In this document: piece after piece, positions 36,283 through 47,636 of the stretch
How the letters are laid out: each line of letters starts with the position of its first letter
How positions within the stretch are numbered: the stretch's first letter is position 1
From: Hippophae tibetana
Taxonomy: Eukaryota; Streptophyta; Magnoliopsida; Rosales; Elaeagnaceae
NCBI GenBank assembly: GCA_037013495.1
Contig: CM072807.1
Coordinates: forward strand, 26,020,802 to 26,084,801
DNA: 64,000 nt
Direction of reading: 5' to 3'
Position numbers and translations under genes: made by a program
The notes under the pieces: model-generated
Database searches by the model: none
The model's input: the letters and a program-made list of their open reading frames with translations, nothing else
Told to the model about the DNA's origin: nothing

Positions 36283-37271
36283 AGAAAGATTGAATTGCTA
36301 AGAACCTGGTCCAGATGATCAAATCGGAAACATAAAGAAAAAGAGCAAAACAAAAGCAAAAAGGTGGCACCAAAATTGAAGACATTTTTAATTATTGTAA
36401 ACTATGAGATTTGGGTTCAAAAACGAGGAAACTACACTTTTACTTCTATATATTTTTAGGAATCTTAAACTGCTTCGGTTTGAAATATTATAATAGTTAT
36501 TTCAAAGTACGAATTAAAAGTTAAAACATTTTAAAGTTGCAACCCTTATCAATACATTGTTTTTTAAAATTGTGAACCTTATGAGCTCTCTTTTTTTTCT
36601 AACAAAAAAATGAGGTGAACAAGAAAAACAAAGAAGAAAAAAATGACACAGATTATTTAAAGAAAACTACGAAATAAAATCTAAAGATGCAAAAAATGAC
36701 AACAAATTTGAAAAAATACAAAAGACATGAACATTTTTAATTATTGTAAACTATGAGATTTGGGTTCAAAAACGAGGAGAACTACACTTTTACTTCTATA
36801 TGTTTTTAGAATCTTAACCTGCTTCGGTTTGAAATATTATAATAGTTATTTCAAAGTACGAATTAAAAGTTAAAACAGTTTAAAGTTGCAACCCTTATCA
36901 ATACATTGTTTTTTAAAATTGTGAACCTTATGAGCTCTCTTTTTTTTCTAACAAAAAAATGAGGTGAACAAGAAAAACAAAGAAGAAAAAAATGACATAG
37001 ATTATTTAAAGAAAACTACGAAATAAAATCTAAAGATGCAAAAAATGACAACAAATTTGAAAAAATACAAAAGAAATGAAGGACAAAATCTCTTTCATTT
37101 TTTTTAATTTGCGACTTAAGTAAGGAGAAAACATTCAAACGGCCGATTTTTTTAAATCTAAAATACAAAAAATGAAGATAGATATTCTATTTTGAGAAAT
37201 CAAGTAATTCGTACTAGTTGATGTGTATTCGGTATGCGAAAATCATAGGAAGCCAATATCTCAAAAAAATA
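36283..37271 (+). repeat. Fused unit 4 (989 bp)
   Basis: The junction lies at 36730|36731. The left background is gtccag, gagcaaaac, gcaaaaagg and ggaaactac. The right part carries gacatag near 36995. Confidence 0.95.
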
Positions 37272-38261
37272 AGAAAGATTGAATTGCTAAGAACCTGGTC
37301 AAGATGATCAAATCGTAAACATAAAGAAAAAGAACGAAACAAAAGCAATAAGGTGGCACCAAACTTGAAGACATTTTTAATTATTGTAAACTATGAGATT
37401 TGGGTTCAAAAACGAGGAGAACTACACTTTTACTTCTATATGTTTTTAGGAATCTTAACCTGCTTCGGTTTGAAATATTGTAATAGTTATTTCAAAATAC
37501 GAATTAAAAGTTAAAACAGTTTAAAGTTGCAACCGTTATCAATACATTGTTTTTTAAAATTGTGAAGCTTATGAGCTCTCTTTTTTTTCTAACAAAAAAA
37601 TGAGGGGAACACGAAAAACAAAGAAGGAAAAAATGACACAGTTTATTTAAAGAAAACTACGAAATAAAATCTAAAGATGCAAAAAATGACAACAAATTTG
37701 AAAAAATACAAAAGACATGAACATTTTTAATTATTGTAAACTATGAGATTTGGGTTCAAAAACGAGGAGAACTACACTTTTACTTCTATATGTTTTTAGA
37801 ATCTTAACCTGCTTCGGTTTGAAATATTATAATAGTTATTTCAAAGTACGAATTAAAAGTTAAAACAGTTTAAAGTTGCAACCCTTATCAATACATTGTT
37901 TTTTAAAATTGTGAACCTTATGAGCTCTCTTTTTTTTCTAACAAAAAAATGAGGTGAACAAGAAAAACAAAGAAGAAAAAAATGACACAGATTATTTAAA
38001 GAAAACTACGAAATAAAATCTAAAGATGCAAAAAATGACAACAAATTTGAAAAAATACAAAAGAAATGAAGGACAAAATCTCTTTCATTTTTTTTAATTT
38101 GCGACTTAAGTAAGGAGAAAACATTCAAACGGCCGATTTTTTTAAATCTAAAATACAAAAAATGAAGATAGATATTCTATTTTGAGAAATCAAGTAATTC
38201 GTACTAGTTGATGTGTATTCGGTATGCGAAAATCATAGGAAGCCAATATCTCAAAAAAATA
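37272..38261 (+). repeat. Fused unit 5 (990 bp)
   Basis: The junction lies at 37720|37721. The left background is cgtaaac, attgtaatag, gaagctt, gagggg and cagtttatt, which differs from fused units 1-4. Confidence 0.95.
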
Positions 38262-38902
38262 AGAAAGATTGAATTGCTAAGAACCTGGTCAAGATGATCA
38301 AATCGTAAACATAAAGAAAAAGAACGAAACAAAAGCAATAAGGTGGCACCAAACTTGAAGACATTTTTAATTATTGTAAACTATGAGATTTGGGTTCAAA
38401 AACGAGGAGAACTACACTTTTACTTCTATATGTATTTAGGAATCTTAACCTGCTTCGGTTTGAAATATTATAATAGTTATTTCAAAATACGAATTAAAAG
38501 TTAAAACAGTTTAAAGTTGCAACCGTTATCAATACATTGTTTTTTAAAATTGTGAAGCTTATGAGCTCTCTTTTTTTTCTAACAAAAAAATGAGGGGAAC
38601 ACGAAAAACAAAAAAGGAAAAAATGACACAGTTTATTTAAAGAAAACTACGAAATAAAATCTAAAGATGCAAAAAATGACAACAAATTTGAAAAAATACA
38701 AAAGAAATGAAGGACAAAATCTCTTTCATTTTTTTTAATTTGCGACTTAAGTAAGGAGAAAACATTCAAACGGCCGATTTTTTTAAATCTAAAATACAAA
38801 AAATGAAGATAGATATTCTATTTTGAGAAATCAAGTAATTCATACTAGTTGATGTGTATTCTGTATGCGAAAATCATAGGAAGCCAATATCCCAAAAAAA
38901 TA

Positions 38903-39892
38903 AGAAAGATTGAATTGCTAAGAACCTGGTCCAGATGATCAAATCGGAAACATAAAGAAAAAGAGCAAAACAAAAGCAAAAAGGTGGCACCAAAATTGAA
39001 GACATTTTTAATTATTGTAAACTATGAGATTTGGGTTCAAAAAACGAGGAAACTACACTTTTACTTCTATATATTTTTAGGAATCTTAAACTGCTTCGGT
39101 TTGAAATATTATAATAGTTATTTCAAAGTACGAATTAAAAGTTAAAACATTTTAAAGTTGCAACCCTTATCAATACATTGTTTTTTAAAATTGTGAACCT
39201 TATGAGCTCTCTTTTTTTTCTAACAAAAAAATGAGGTGAACAAGAAAAACAAAGAAGAAAAAAATGACACAGATTATTTAAAGAAAACTACGAAATAAAA
39301 TCTAAAGATGCAAAAAATGACAACAAATTTGAAAAAATACAAAAGACATGAACATTTTTAATTATTGTAAACTATGAGATTTGGGTTCAACAACGAGGAG
39401 AACTACACTTTTACTTCTATATGTTTTTAGAATCTTAACCTGCTTCGGTTTGAAATATTATAATAGTTATTTCAAAGTACGAATTAAAAGTTAAAACAGT
39501 TTAAAGTTGCAACCCTTATCAATACATTGTTTTTTAAAATTGTGAACCTTATGAGCTCTCTTTTTTTTTTAACAAAAAAATGAGGTGAAGAAGAAAAACA
39601 AAGAAGAAAAAAATGACACAGATTATTTAAAGAAAACTACGAAATAAAATCTAAAGATGCAAAAAATGACAACAAATTTGAAAAAATACAAAAGAAATGA
39701 AGGACAAAATCTCTTTCATTTTTTTTAATTTGCGACTTAAGTAAGGAGAAAACATTCAAACGGCCGATTTTTTTAAATCTAAAATACAAAAAATGAAGAT
39801 AGATATTCTATTTTGAGAAATCAAGTAATTCGTACTAGTTGATGTGTATTCGGTATGCGAAAATCATAGGAAGCCAATATCTCAAAAAAATA
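38903..39892 (+). repeat. Fused unit 6 (990 bp)
   Basis: The junction lies at 39351|39352 on the gtccag background. The extra base relative to fused units 4 and 8 comes from caaaaaacg near 39040. Private changes include a T-run replacement and gaagaag near 39560-39590. Confidence 0.95.
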
Positions 39893-40882
39893 AGAAAGAT
39901 TGAATTGCTAAGAACCTGGTCAAGATGATCAAATCGTAAACATAAAGAAAAAGAACGAAACAAAAGCAATAAGGTGGCACCAAACTTGAAGACATTTTTA
40001 ATTATTGTAAACTATGAGATTTGGGTTCAAAAACGAGGAGAACTACACTTTTACTTCTATATGTTTTTAGGAATCTTAACCTGCTTCGGTTTGAAATATT
40101 GTAATAGTTATTTCAAAATACGAATTAAAAGTTAAAACAGTTTAAAGTTGCAACCGTTATCAATACATTGTTTTTTAAAATTGTGAAGCTTATGAGCTCT
40201 CTTTTTTTTCTAACAAAAAAATGAGGGGAACACGAAAAACAAAGAAGGAAAAAATGACACAGTTTATTTAAAGAAAACTACGAAATAAAATCTAAAGATG
40301 CAAAAAATGACAACAAATTTGAAAAAATACAAAAGACATGAACATTTTTAATTATTGTAAACTATGAGATTTGGGTTCAAAAACGAGGAGAACTACACTT
40401 TTACTTCTATATGTTTTTAGAATCTTAACCTGCTTCGGTTTGAAATATTATAATAGTTATTTCAAAGTACGAATTAAAAGTTAAAACAGTTTAAAGTTGC
40501 AACCCTTATCAATACATTGTTTTTTAAAATTGTGAACCTTATGAGCTCTCTTTTTTTTCTAACAAAAAAATGAGGTGAACAAGAAAAACAAAGAAGAAAA
40601 AAATGACACAGATTATTTAAAGAAAACTACGAAATAAAATCTAAAGATGCAAAAAATGACAACAAATTTGAAAAAATACAAAAGAAATGAAGGACAAAAT
40701 CTCTTTCATTTTTTTTAATTTGCGACTTAAGTAAGGAGAAAACATTCAAACGGCCGATTTTTTTAAATCTAAAATACAAAAAATGAAGATAGATATTCTA
40801 TTTTGAGAAATCAAGTAATTCGTACTAGTTGATGTGTATTCGGTATGCGAAAATCATAGGAAGCCAATATCTCAAAAAAATA
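39893..40882 (+). repeat. Fused unit 7 (990 bp)
   Basis: The junction lies at 40341|40342 on the gaagctt/gagggg background with attgtaatag, as in fused unit 5. Confidence 0.95.
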
Positions 40883-42512
40883 AGAAAGATTGAATTGCTA
40901 AGAACCTGGTCAAGATGATCAAATCGTAAACATAAAGAAAAAGAACGAAACAAAAGCAATAAGGTGGCACCAAACTTGAAGACATTTTTAATTATTGTAA
41001 ACTATGAGATTTGGGTTCAAAAACGAGGAGAACTACACTTTTACTTCTATATGTATTTAGGAATCTTAACCTGCTTCGGTTTGAAATATTATAATAGTTA
41101 TTTCAAAATACGAATTAAAAGTTAAAACAGTTTAAAGTTGCAACCGTTATCAATACATTGTTTTTTAAAATTGTGAAGCTTATGAGCTCTCTTTTTTTTC
41201 TAACAAAAAAATGAGGGGAACACGAAAAACAAAGAAGGAAAAAATGACACAGTTTATTTAAAGAAAACTACGAAATAAAATCTAAAGATGCAAAAAATGA
41301 CAACAAATTTGAAAAAATACAAAAGAAATGAAGGACAAAATCTCTTTCATTTTTTTTAATTTGCGACTTAAGTAAGGAGAAAACATTCAAACGGCCGATT
41401 TTTTTAAATCTAAAATACAAAAAATGAAGATAGATATTCTATTTTGAGAAATCAAGTAATTCATACTAGTTGATGTGTATTCTGTATGCGAAAATCATAG
41501 GAAGCCAATATCCCAAAAAAATAAGAAAGATTGAATTGCTAAGAACCTGGTCCAGATGATCAAATCGGAAACATAAAGAAAAAGAGCAAAACAAAAGCAA
41601 AAAGGTGGCACCAAAATTGAAGACATTTTTAATTATTGTAAACTATGAGATTTGGGTTCAAAAACGAGGAAACTACACTTTTACTTCTATATATTTTTAG
41701 GAATCTTAAACTGCTTCGGTTTGAAATATTATAATAGTTATTTCAAAGTACGAATTAAAAGTTAAAACATTTTAAAGTTGCAACCCTTATCAATACATTG
41801 TTTTTTAAAATTGTGAACCTTATGAGCTCTCTTTTTTTTCTAACAAAAAAATGAGGTGAACAAGAAAAACAAAGAAGAAAAAAATGACACAGATTATTTA
41901 AAGAAAACTACGAAATAAAATCTAAAGATGCAAAAAATGACAACAAATTTGAAAAAATACAAAAGACATGAACATTTTTAATTATTGTAAACTATGAGAT
42001 TTGGGTTCAACAACGAGGAGAACTACACTTTTACTTCTATATGTTTTTAGAATCTTAACCTGCTTCGGTTTGAAATATTATAATAGTTATTTCAAAGTAC
42101 GAATTAAAAGTTAAAACAGTTTAAAGTTGCAACCCTTATCAATACATTGTTTTTTAAAATTGTGAACCTTATGAGCTCTCTTTTTTTTCTAACAAAAAAA
42201 TGAGGTGAACAAGAAAAACAAAGAAGAAAAAAATGACACAGATTATTTAAAGAAAACTACGAAATAAAATCTAAAGATGCAAAAAATGACAACAAATTTG
42301 AAAAAATACAAAAGAAATGAAGGACAAAATCTCTTTCATTTTTTTTAATTTGCGACTTAAGTAAGGAGAAAACATTCAAACGGCCGATTTTTTTAAATCT
42401 AAAATACAAAAAATGAAGACAGATATTCTATTTTGAGAAATCAAGTAATTCGTACTAGTTGATGTGTATTCGGTATGCGAAAATCATAGGAAGCCAATAT
42501 CTCAAAAAAATA
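40883..42512 (+). repeat. 2,620-bp higher-order repeat, partial copy 3
   Basis: The 641-bp monomer and the fused unit 41524 follow copy 2. The expected third unit (42513) begins with the right subtype (attgtaatag, gaagctt, gagggg) but is full length at 640 bp. The higher-order pattern therefore breaks inside that unit, where the 5,124-bp pattern begins. Confidence 0.85.
41524..42512 (+). repeat. Fused unit 8 (989 bp), last in the window
   Basis: The junction lies at 41971|41972 on the gtccag background. The right end carries gaagacagata at about 42416-42424, also found at about 47540-47548. No fused unit occurs after this one. Confidence 0.95.
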
Positions 42513-45500
42513 AGAAAGATTGAATTGCTAAGAACCTGGTCAAGATGATCAAATCGTAAACATAAAGAAAAAGAACGAAACAAAAGCAATAAGGTGGCAC
42601 CAAACTTGAAGACATTTTTAATTATTGTAAACTATGAGATTTGGGTTCAAAAACGAGGAGAACTACACTTTTACTTCTATATGTTTTTAGGAATCTTAAC
42701 CTGATTCGGTTTGAAATATTGTAATAGTTATTTCAAAATACGAATTAAAAGTTAAAACAGTTTAAAGTTGCAACCGTTATCAATACATTGTTTTTTAAAA
42801 TTGTGAAGCTTATGAGCTCTCTTTTTTTCTAACAAAAAAATGAGGGGAACACGAAAAACAAAGGAGGAAAAAATGACACAGTTTATTTAAAGAAAACTAC
42901 GAAATAAAATCTAAAGATGCAAAAAATGACACCAAATTTGAAAAAATACAAAAGAAATGAAGGACAAAATCTCTTTCATTTTTTTTAATTTGCGACTTAA
43001 GTAAGGAGAAAACATTCAAACGGCCGATTTTTTTAAATCTAAAATACAAAAAATGAAGATAGATATTCTATTTTGAGAAATCAAGTAATTCATACTAGTT
43101 GATGTGTATTCTGTATGCGAAAATCATAGGAAGCCAATATCTCAAAAAAATAAGAAAGATTGAATTGCTAAGAACCTGGTCCAGATGATCAAATCGGAAA
43201 CATAAAGAAAAAGAGCAAAACAAAAGCAAAAAGGTGGCACCAAAATTGAAGACATTTTTAATTATTGTAAACTATGAGATTTGGGTTCAAAAACGAGGAG
43301 AACAAAACTTTTACTTCTATATATTTTTAGGAATCTTAAACTGCTTCGGTTTGAAATATTATAATAGTTATTTCAAAGTACGAATTAAAAGTTAAAACAT
43401 TTTAAAGTTGCAACCCTTATCAATACATTGTTTTTTAAAATTGTGAACCTTATGAACTCCCTTTTTTTTCAAACAAAAAAATGAGGTAAACACGAAAAAC
43501 AAAGAAGAAAAAAATGACACAGATTATTTAAAGGAAACTACGAAATAAAATCTAAAGATGCAAAAAATGACAACAAATTTGAAAAAATACAAAAGAAATG
43601 AAGGACAAAATCTCTTTCATTTTTTTTAATTTGCGACTTAAGTAAGGAGAAAACATTCAAACGGCCGATTTTTTTAAATCTAAAATACAAAAAATGAAGA
43701 TAGATATTCTATTTTGAGAAATCAAGTAATTCATACTAGTTGATGTGTATTCTGTATGCGAAAATCATAGGAAGCCAATATCTCAAAAAAATAAGAAAGA
43801 TTGAATTGCTAAGAACCTGGTCCAGATGATCAAATCGTAAACATAAAGAAAAAGAACGAAACAAAAGCAAAAAGGTGGCACCAAACTTGAAGACATTTTT
43901 AATTATTGTAAACTATGAGATTTGGGTTCAAAAACGAGGAAACTACACTTTTACTTCTATATATTTTTAGGAATCTTAACCTACTTCGGTTTGAAATATT
44001 ATAATAGTTATTTCAAAGTACGAATTAAAAGTTAAAACATTTTAAAGTTGCAACCCTTATCAATACATTGTTTTTTAAAATTGTGAACCTTATGAGCTCC
44101 CTTTTTTTTCAAACAAAAAAATGAGGTAAACACGAAAAACAAAGAAGAAAAAAATGACACAGATTATTTAAAGAAAACTACGAAATAAAATCTAAAGATG
44201 CAAAAAATGACAACAAATTTGAAAAAATACAAAAGAAATGAAGGACAAAATCTCTTTCATTTTTTTTAATTTGCGACTTAAGTAAGGAGAAAACATTCAA
44301 ACGGCCGATTTTTTTAAATCTAAAATACAAAAAATGAAGATAGATATTCTATTTTGAGAAATCAAGTAATTCATACTAGTTGATGTGTATTCTGTATGCG
44401 AAAATCATAGGAACCCAATAACTCAAAAAAATAAGAAAGATTGAATTGCTAAGAACCTGGTCAAGATGATCAAATCGTAAACATAAAGAAAAAGAACGAA
44501 ACAAAAGCAATAAGGTGGCACCAAAATTGAATATATTTTTAATTATTGTAAACTATGAGATTTGGGTTCAAAAACGAGGAGAACTACACTTTTACTTCTA
44601 TATGTTTTTAGGAATCTTAACCTGCTTCGGTTTGAAATATTATAATAGTTATTTCAAAATACGAATTAAAAGTTAAAACAGTTTAAAGTTGCAACCCTTA
44701 TCAAGACATTGTTTTTTAAAATTGTGAAGCTTATGAGCTCTCTTTTTTTTCTAACAAAAAAATGAGGGGAACACGAAAAACAAAGAAGAAAAAAATGACA
44801 CAGTTTATTTAAAGAAAACTACGAAATAAAATCTAAAGATGCAAAAAATGACAACAAATTTGAAAAAATAGAAAAGACATGAAGGACAAACTTTCTTTCA
44901 TTTTTTTTAATTTGCGACTTAAGTAAGGAGAAAACATTCAAACGGCCGATTTTTTTAAATATAAAATACAAAAAATGAAGATAGATATTCTATTTTGAGA
45001 AATCAAGTAATTCATACTAGTTGATGTGTATTCTGTATGCGAAAATCAATGAAGCCAATATCTCAAAAAAATAAGAAAGATTGAATTGCTAAGAACCTGG
45101 TCAAGATGATCAAATCGGAAACATAAAGAAAAAGAACGAAACAAAAGCAATAAGGTGGCACCAAAATTGAAGACATTTTTAATTATTGTAAACTATGAGA
45201 TTTGGGTTCAAAAACGAGGAGAACTACACTTTTACTTCTATATATTTTTGGGAATCTTAAACTGCTTCGGTTTGAAATATTATAATAGTTATTTCAAAGT
45301 ACGAATTAAAAGTTAAAACATTTTAAAGTTGCAACCCTTATCAATACATTGTTTTTTAAAATTGTGAACCTTATGAGCTCTCTTTTTTTTCAAACAAAAA
45401 AATGAGGTGAACACGTAAAAAAAAGAAGAAAAAAATGACACAGATTATTGAAAGGAAACTACGAAATAAAATCTAAAGATGCAAAAAATGACAACAAATT

Positions 45501-46355
45501 TGAAAAAATACAAAAGACATGAAGGACAAAATTTCTTTCATTTTTTTTAATTTGCGACTTAAGTAAGGAGAAAACATTCAAACGGCCGATTTTTTTAAAT
45601 CTAAAATATAAAAAATGAAGATAGATATTCTATTTTGAGAAATCAAGTAATTCATCCTAGTTGATGTGTATTCTGTATGCGAAAATCATAGGAACCCAAT
45701 AACTCAAAAAAATAAGAAAGATTGAATTGCTAAGAACCTGGTCAAGATGATCAAATCGGAAATATAAAGAAAAAGAACGAAACAAAAGCAATAAGGTGGC
45801 ACCAAAATTGAAGATATTTTTAATTATTGTAAACTATGAGATTTGGGTTCAAAAACGAGGAGAACTACACTTTTACTTCTATATGTTTTTAGGAATCTTA
45901 ACCTGCTTCGGTTTGAAATATTATAATAGTTATTTCAAAATACGAATTAAAAGTTAAAACAGTTTAAAGTTGCAACCGTTATCAATACATTGTTTTTTAA
46001 AATTGTGAAGCTTATGAGCTCTCTTTTTTTTCTAACAAAAAAATGAGGGGAAAACGAAAAACAAAGAAGAAAAAAATGACACAGTTTATTTAAAGAAAAC
46101 TACGAAATAAAATCTAAAGATGCAAAAAATGACAACAAATTTGAAAAAATAGAAAAGACATGAAGGACAAAATTTCTTTCATTTTTTTTAATTTGCGACT
46201 TAAGTAAGGAGAAAACATTCAAACGGCCGATTTTTTTAAATCTAAAATACAAAGAATGAAGATAGATATTCTATTTTGAGAAATCAAGTAATTCATACTA
46301 GTTGATGTGTATTCTGTATGCGAAAATCATAGGAAGCCAATATCTCAAAAAAATA
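42513..46355 (+). repeat. 5,124-bp higher-order repeat, six-monomer part, copy 1
   Basis: The six units are, in order, tgattcgg/attgtaatag, gtccag/gagaacaaaac, gtccag/cgtaaac, gaatatattttt, ttttgggaatc/cacgtaaaaaaaag and gaaatataaag/gaagatatttt. All six recur at exactly 5,124 bp from 47637. The match extends upstream to at least gaagacagata at 42420/47544. Confidence 0.9.
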
Positions 46356-47636
46356 AGAAAGATTGAATTGCTAAGAACCTGGTCCAGATGATCAAATCGG
46401 AAACATAAAGAAAAAGAGCAAAACAAAAGCAAAAAGGTGGCACCAAAATTGAAGACATTTTTAATTATTGTAAACTATGAGATTTGGGTTCAAAAACGAG
46501 GAGAACAAAACTTTTACTTCTATATATTTTTAGGAATCTTAAACTGCTTCGGTTTGAAATATTATAATAGTTATTTCAAAGTACGAATTAAAAGTTAAAA
46601 CATTTTAAAGTTGCAACCCTTATCAATACATTGTTTTTTAAAATTGTGAACCTTATGAACTCCCTTTTTTTTCAAACAAAAAAATGAGGTAAACACGAAA
46701 AACAAAGAAGAAAAAAATGACACAGTTTATTTAAAGAAAACTACGAAATAAAATCTAAAGATGCAAAAAATGACAACAAATTTGAAAAAATACAAAAGAA
46801 ATGAAGGACAAAATCTCTTTCATTTTTTTTAATTTGCGACTTAAGTAAGGAGAAAACATTCAAACGCCCGATTTTTTTAAATCTAAAATACAAAAAATGA
46901 AGATAGATATTCTATTTTGAGAAATCAAGTAATTCATACTAGTTGATGTGTATTCTGTATGCGAAAATCATAGGAAGCCAATATCTCAAAAAAATAAGAA
47001 AGATTGAATTGCTAAGAACCTGGTCCAGATGATCAAATCGTAAACATAAAGAAAAAGAACGAAACAAAAGCAAAAAGGTGGCACCAAACTTGAAGACATT
47101 TTTAATTATTGTAAACTATGAGATTTGGGTTCAAAAACGAGGAAACTACACTTTTACTTCTATATATTTTTAGGAATCTTAACCTACTTCGGTTTGAAAT
47201 ATTATAATAGTTATTTCAAAGTACGAATTAAAAGTTAAAACATTTTAAAGTTGCAACCCTTATCAATACATTGTTTTTTAAAATTGTGAACCTTATGAGC
47301 TCCCTTTTTTTTCAAACAAAAAAATGAGGTAAACACGAAAAACAAAGAAGAAAAAAATGACACAGATTATTTAAAGAAAACTACGAAATAAAATCTAAAG
47401 ATGCAAAAAATGACAACAAATTTGAAAAAATACAAAAGAAATGTAGGACAAAATCTCTTTCATTTTTTTTAATTTGCGACTTAAGTAAGGAGAAAACATT
47501 CAAACGGCCGATTTTTTTAAATCTAAAATACAAAAAATGAAGACAGATATTCTATTTTGAGAAATCAAGTAATTCGTACTAGTTGATGTGTATTCGGTAT
47601 GCGAAAATCATAGGAAGCCAATATCTCAAAAAAATA
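46356..47636 (+). repeat. Two-monomer back-copy between the six-monomer parts
   Basis: Units 46356 and 46997 repeat 43153 and 43794 at 3,203 bp (five monomers) and complete the eight-monomer, 5,124-bp period. A private aaatgtagg lies near 47443. After it the text switches to the class that precedes unit 42513. Confidence 0.85.

Larger units (their letters stand above)
35642..38261 (+). repeat. 2,620-bp higher-order repeat, copy 1
   Basis: The copy is made of one 641-bp monomer (gaagctt/gagggg type), one fused unit on the gtccag background (36283) and one fused unit on the gaagctt/gagggg background (37272). The next two copies keep the same order, giving junction spacings that alternate 990 and about 1,630 bp. 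Confidence 0.9.
38262..40882 (+). repeat. 2,620-bp higher-order repeat, copy 2 (2,621 bp)
   Basis: The unit order is the same as in copy 1. It shares tatgtatttagg, tatcccaaaa and ttcaacaacgagg with copy 3 but not with copy 1, so copies 2 and 3 are each other's closest relatives. Confidence 0.9.
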
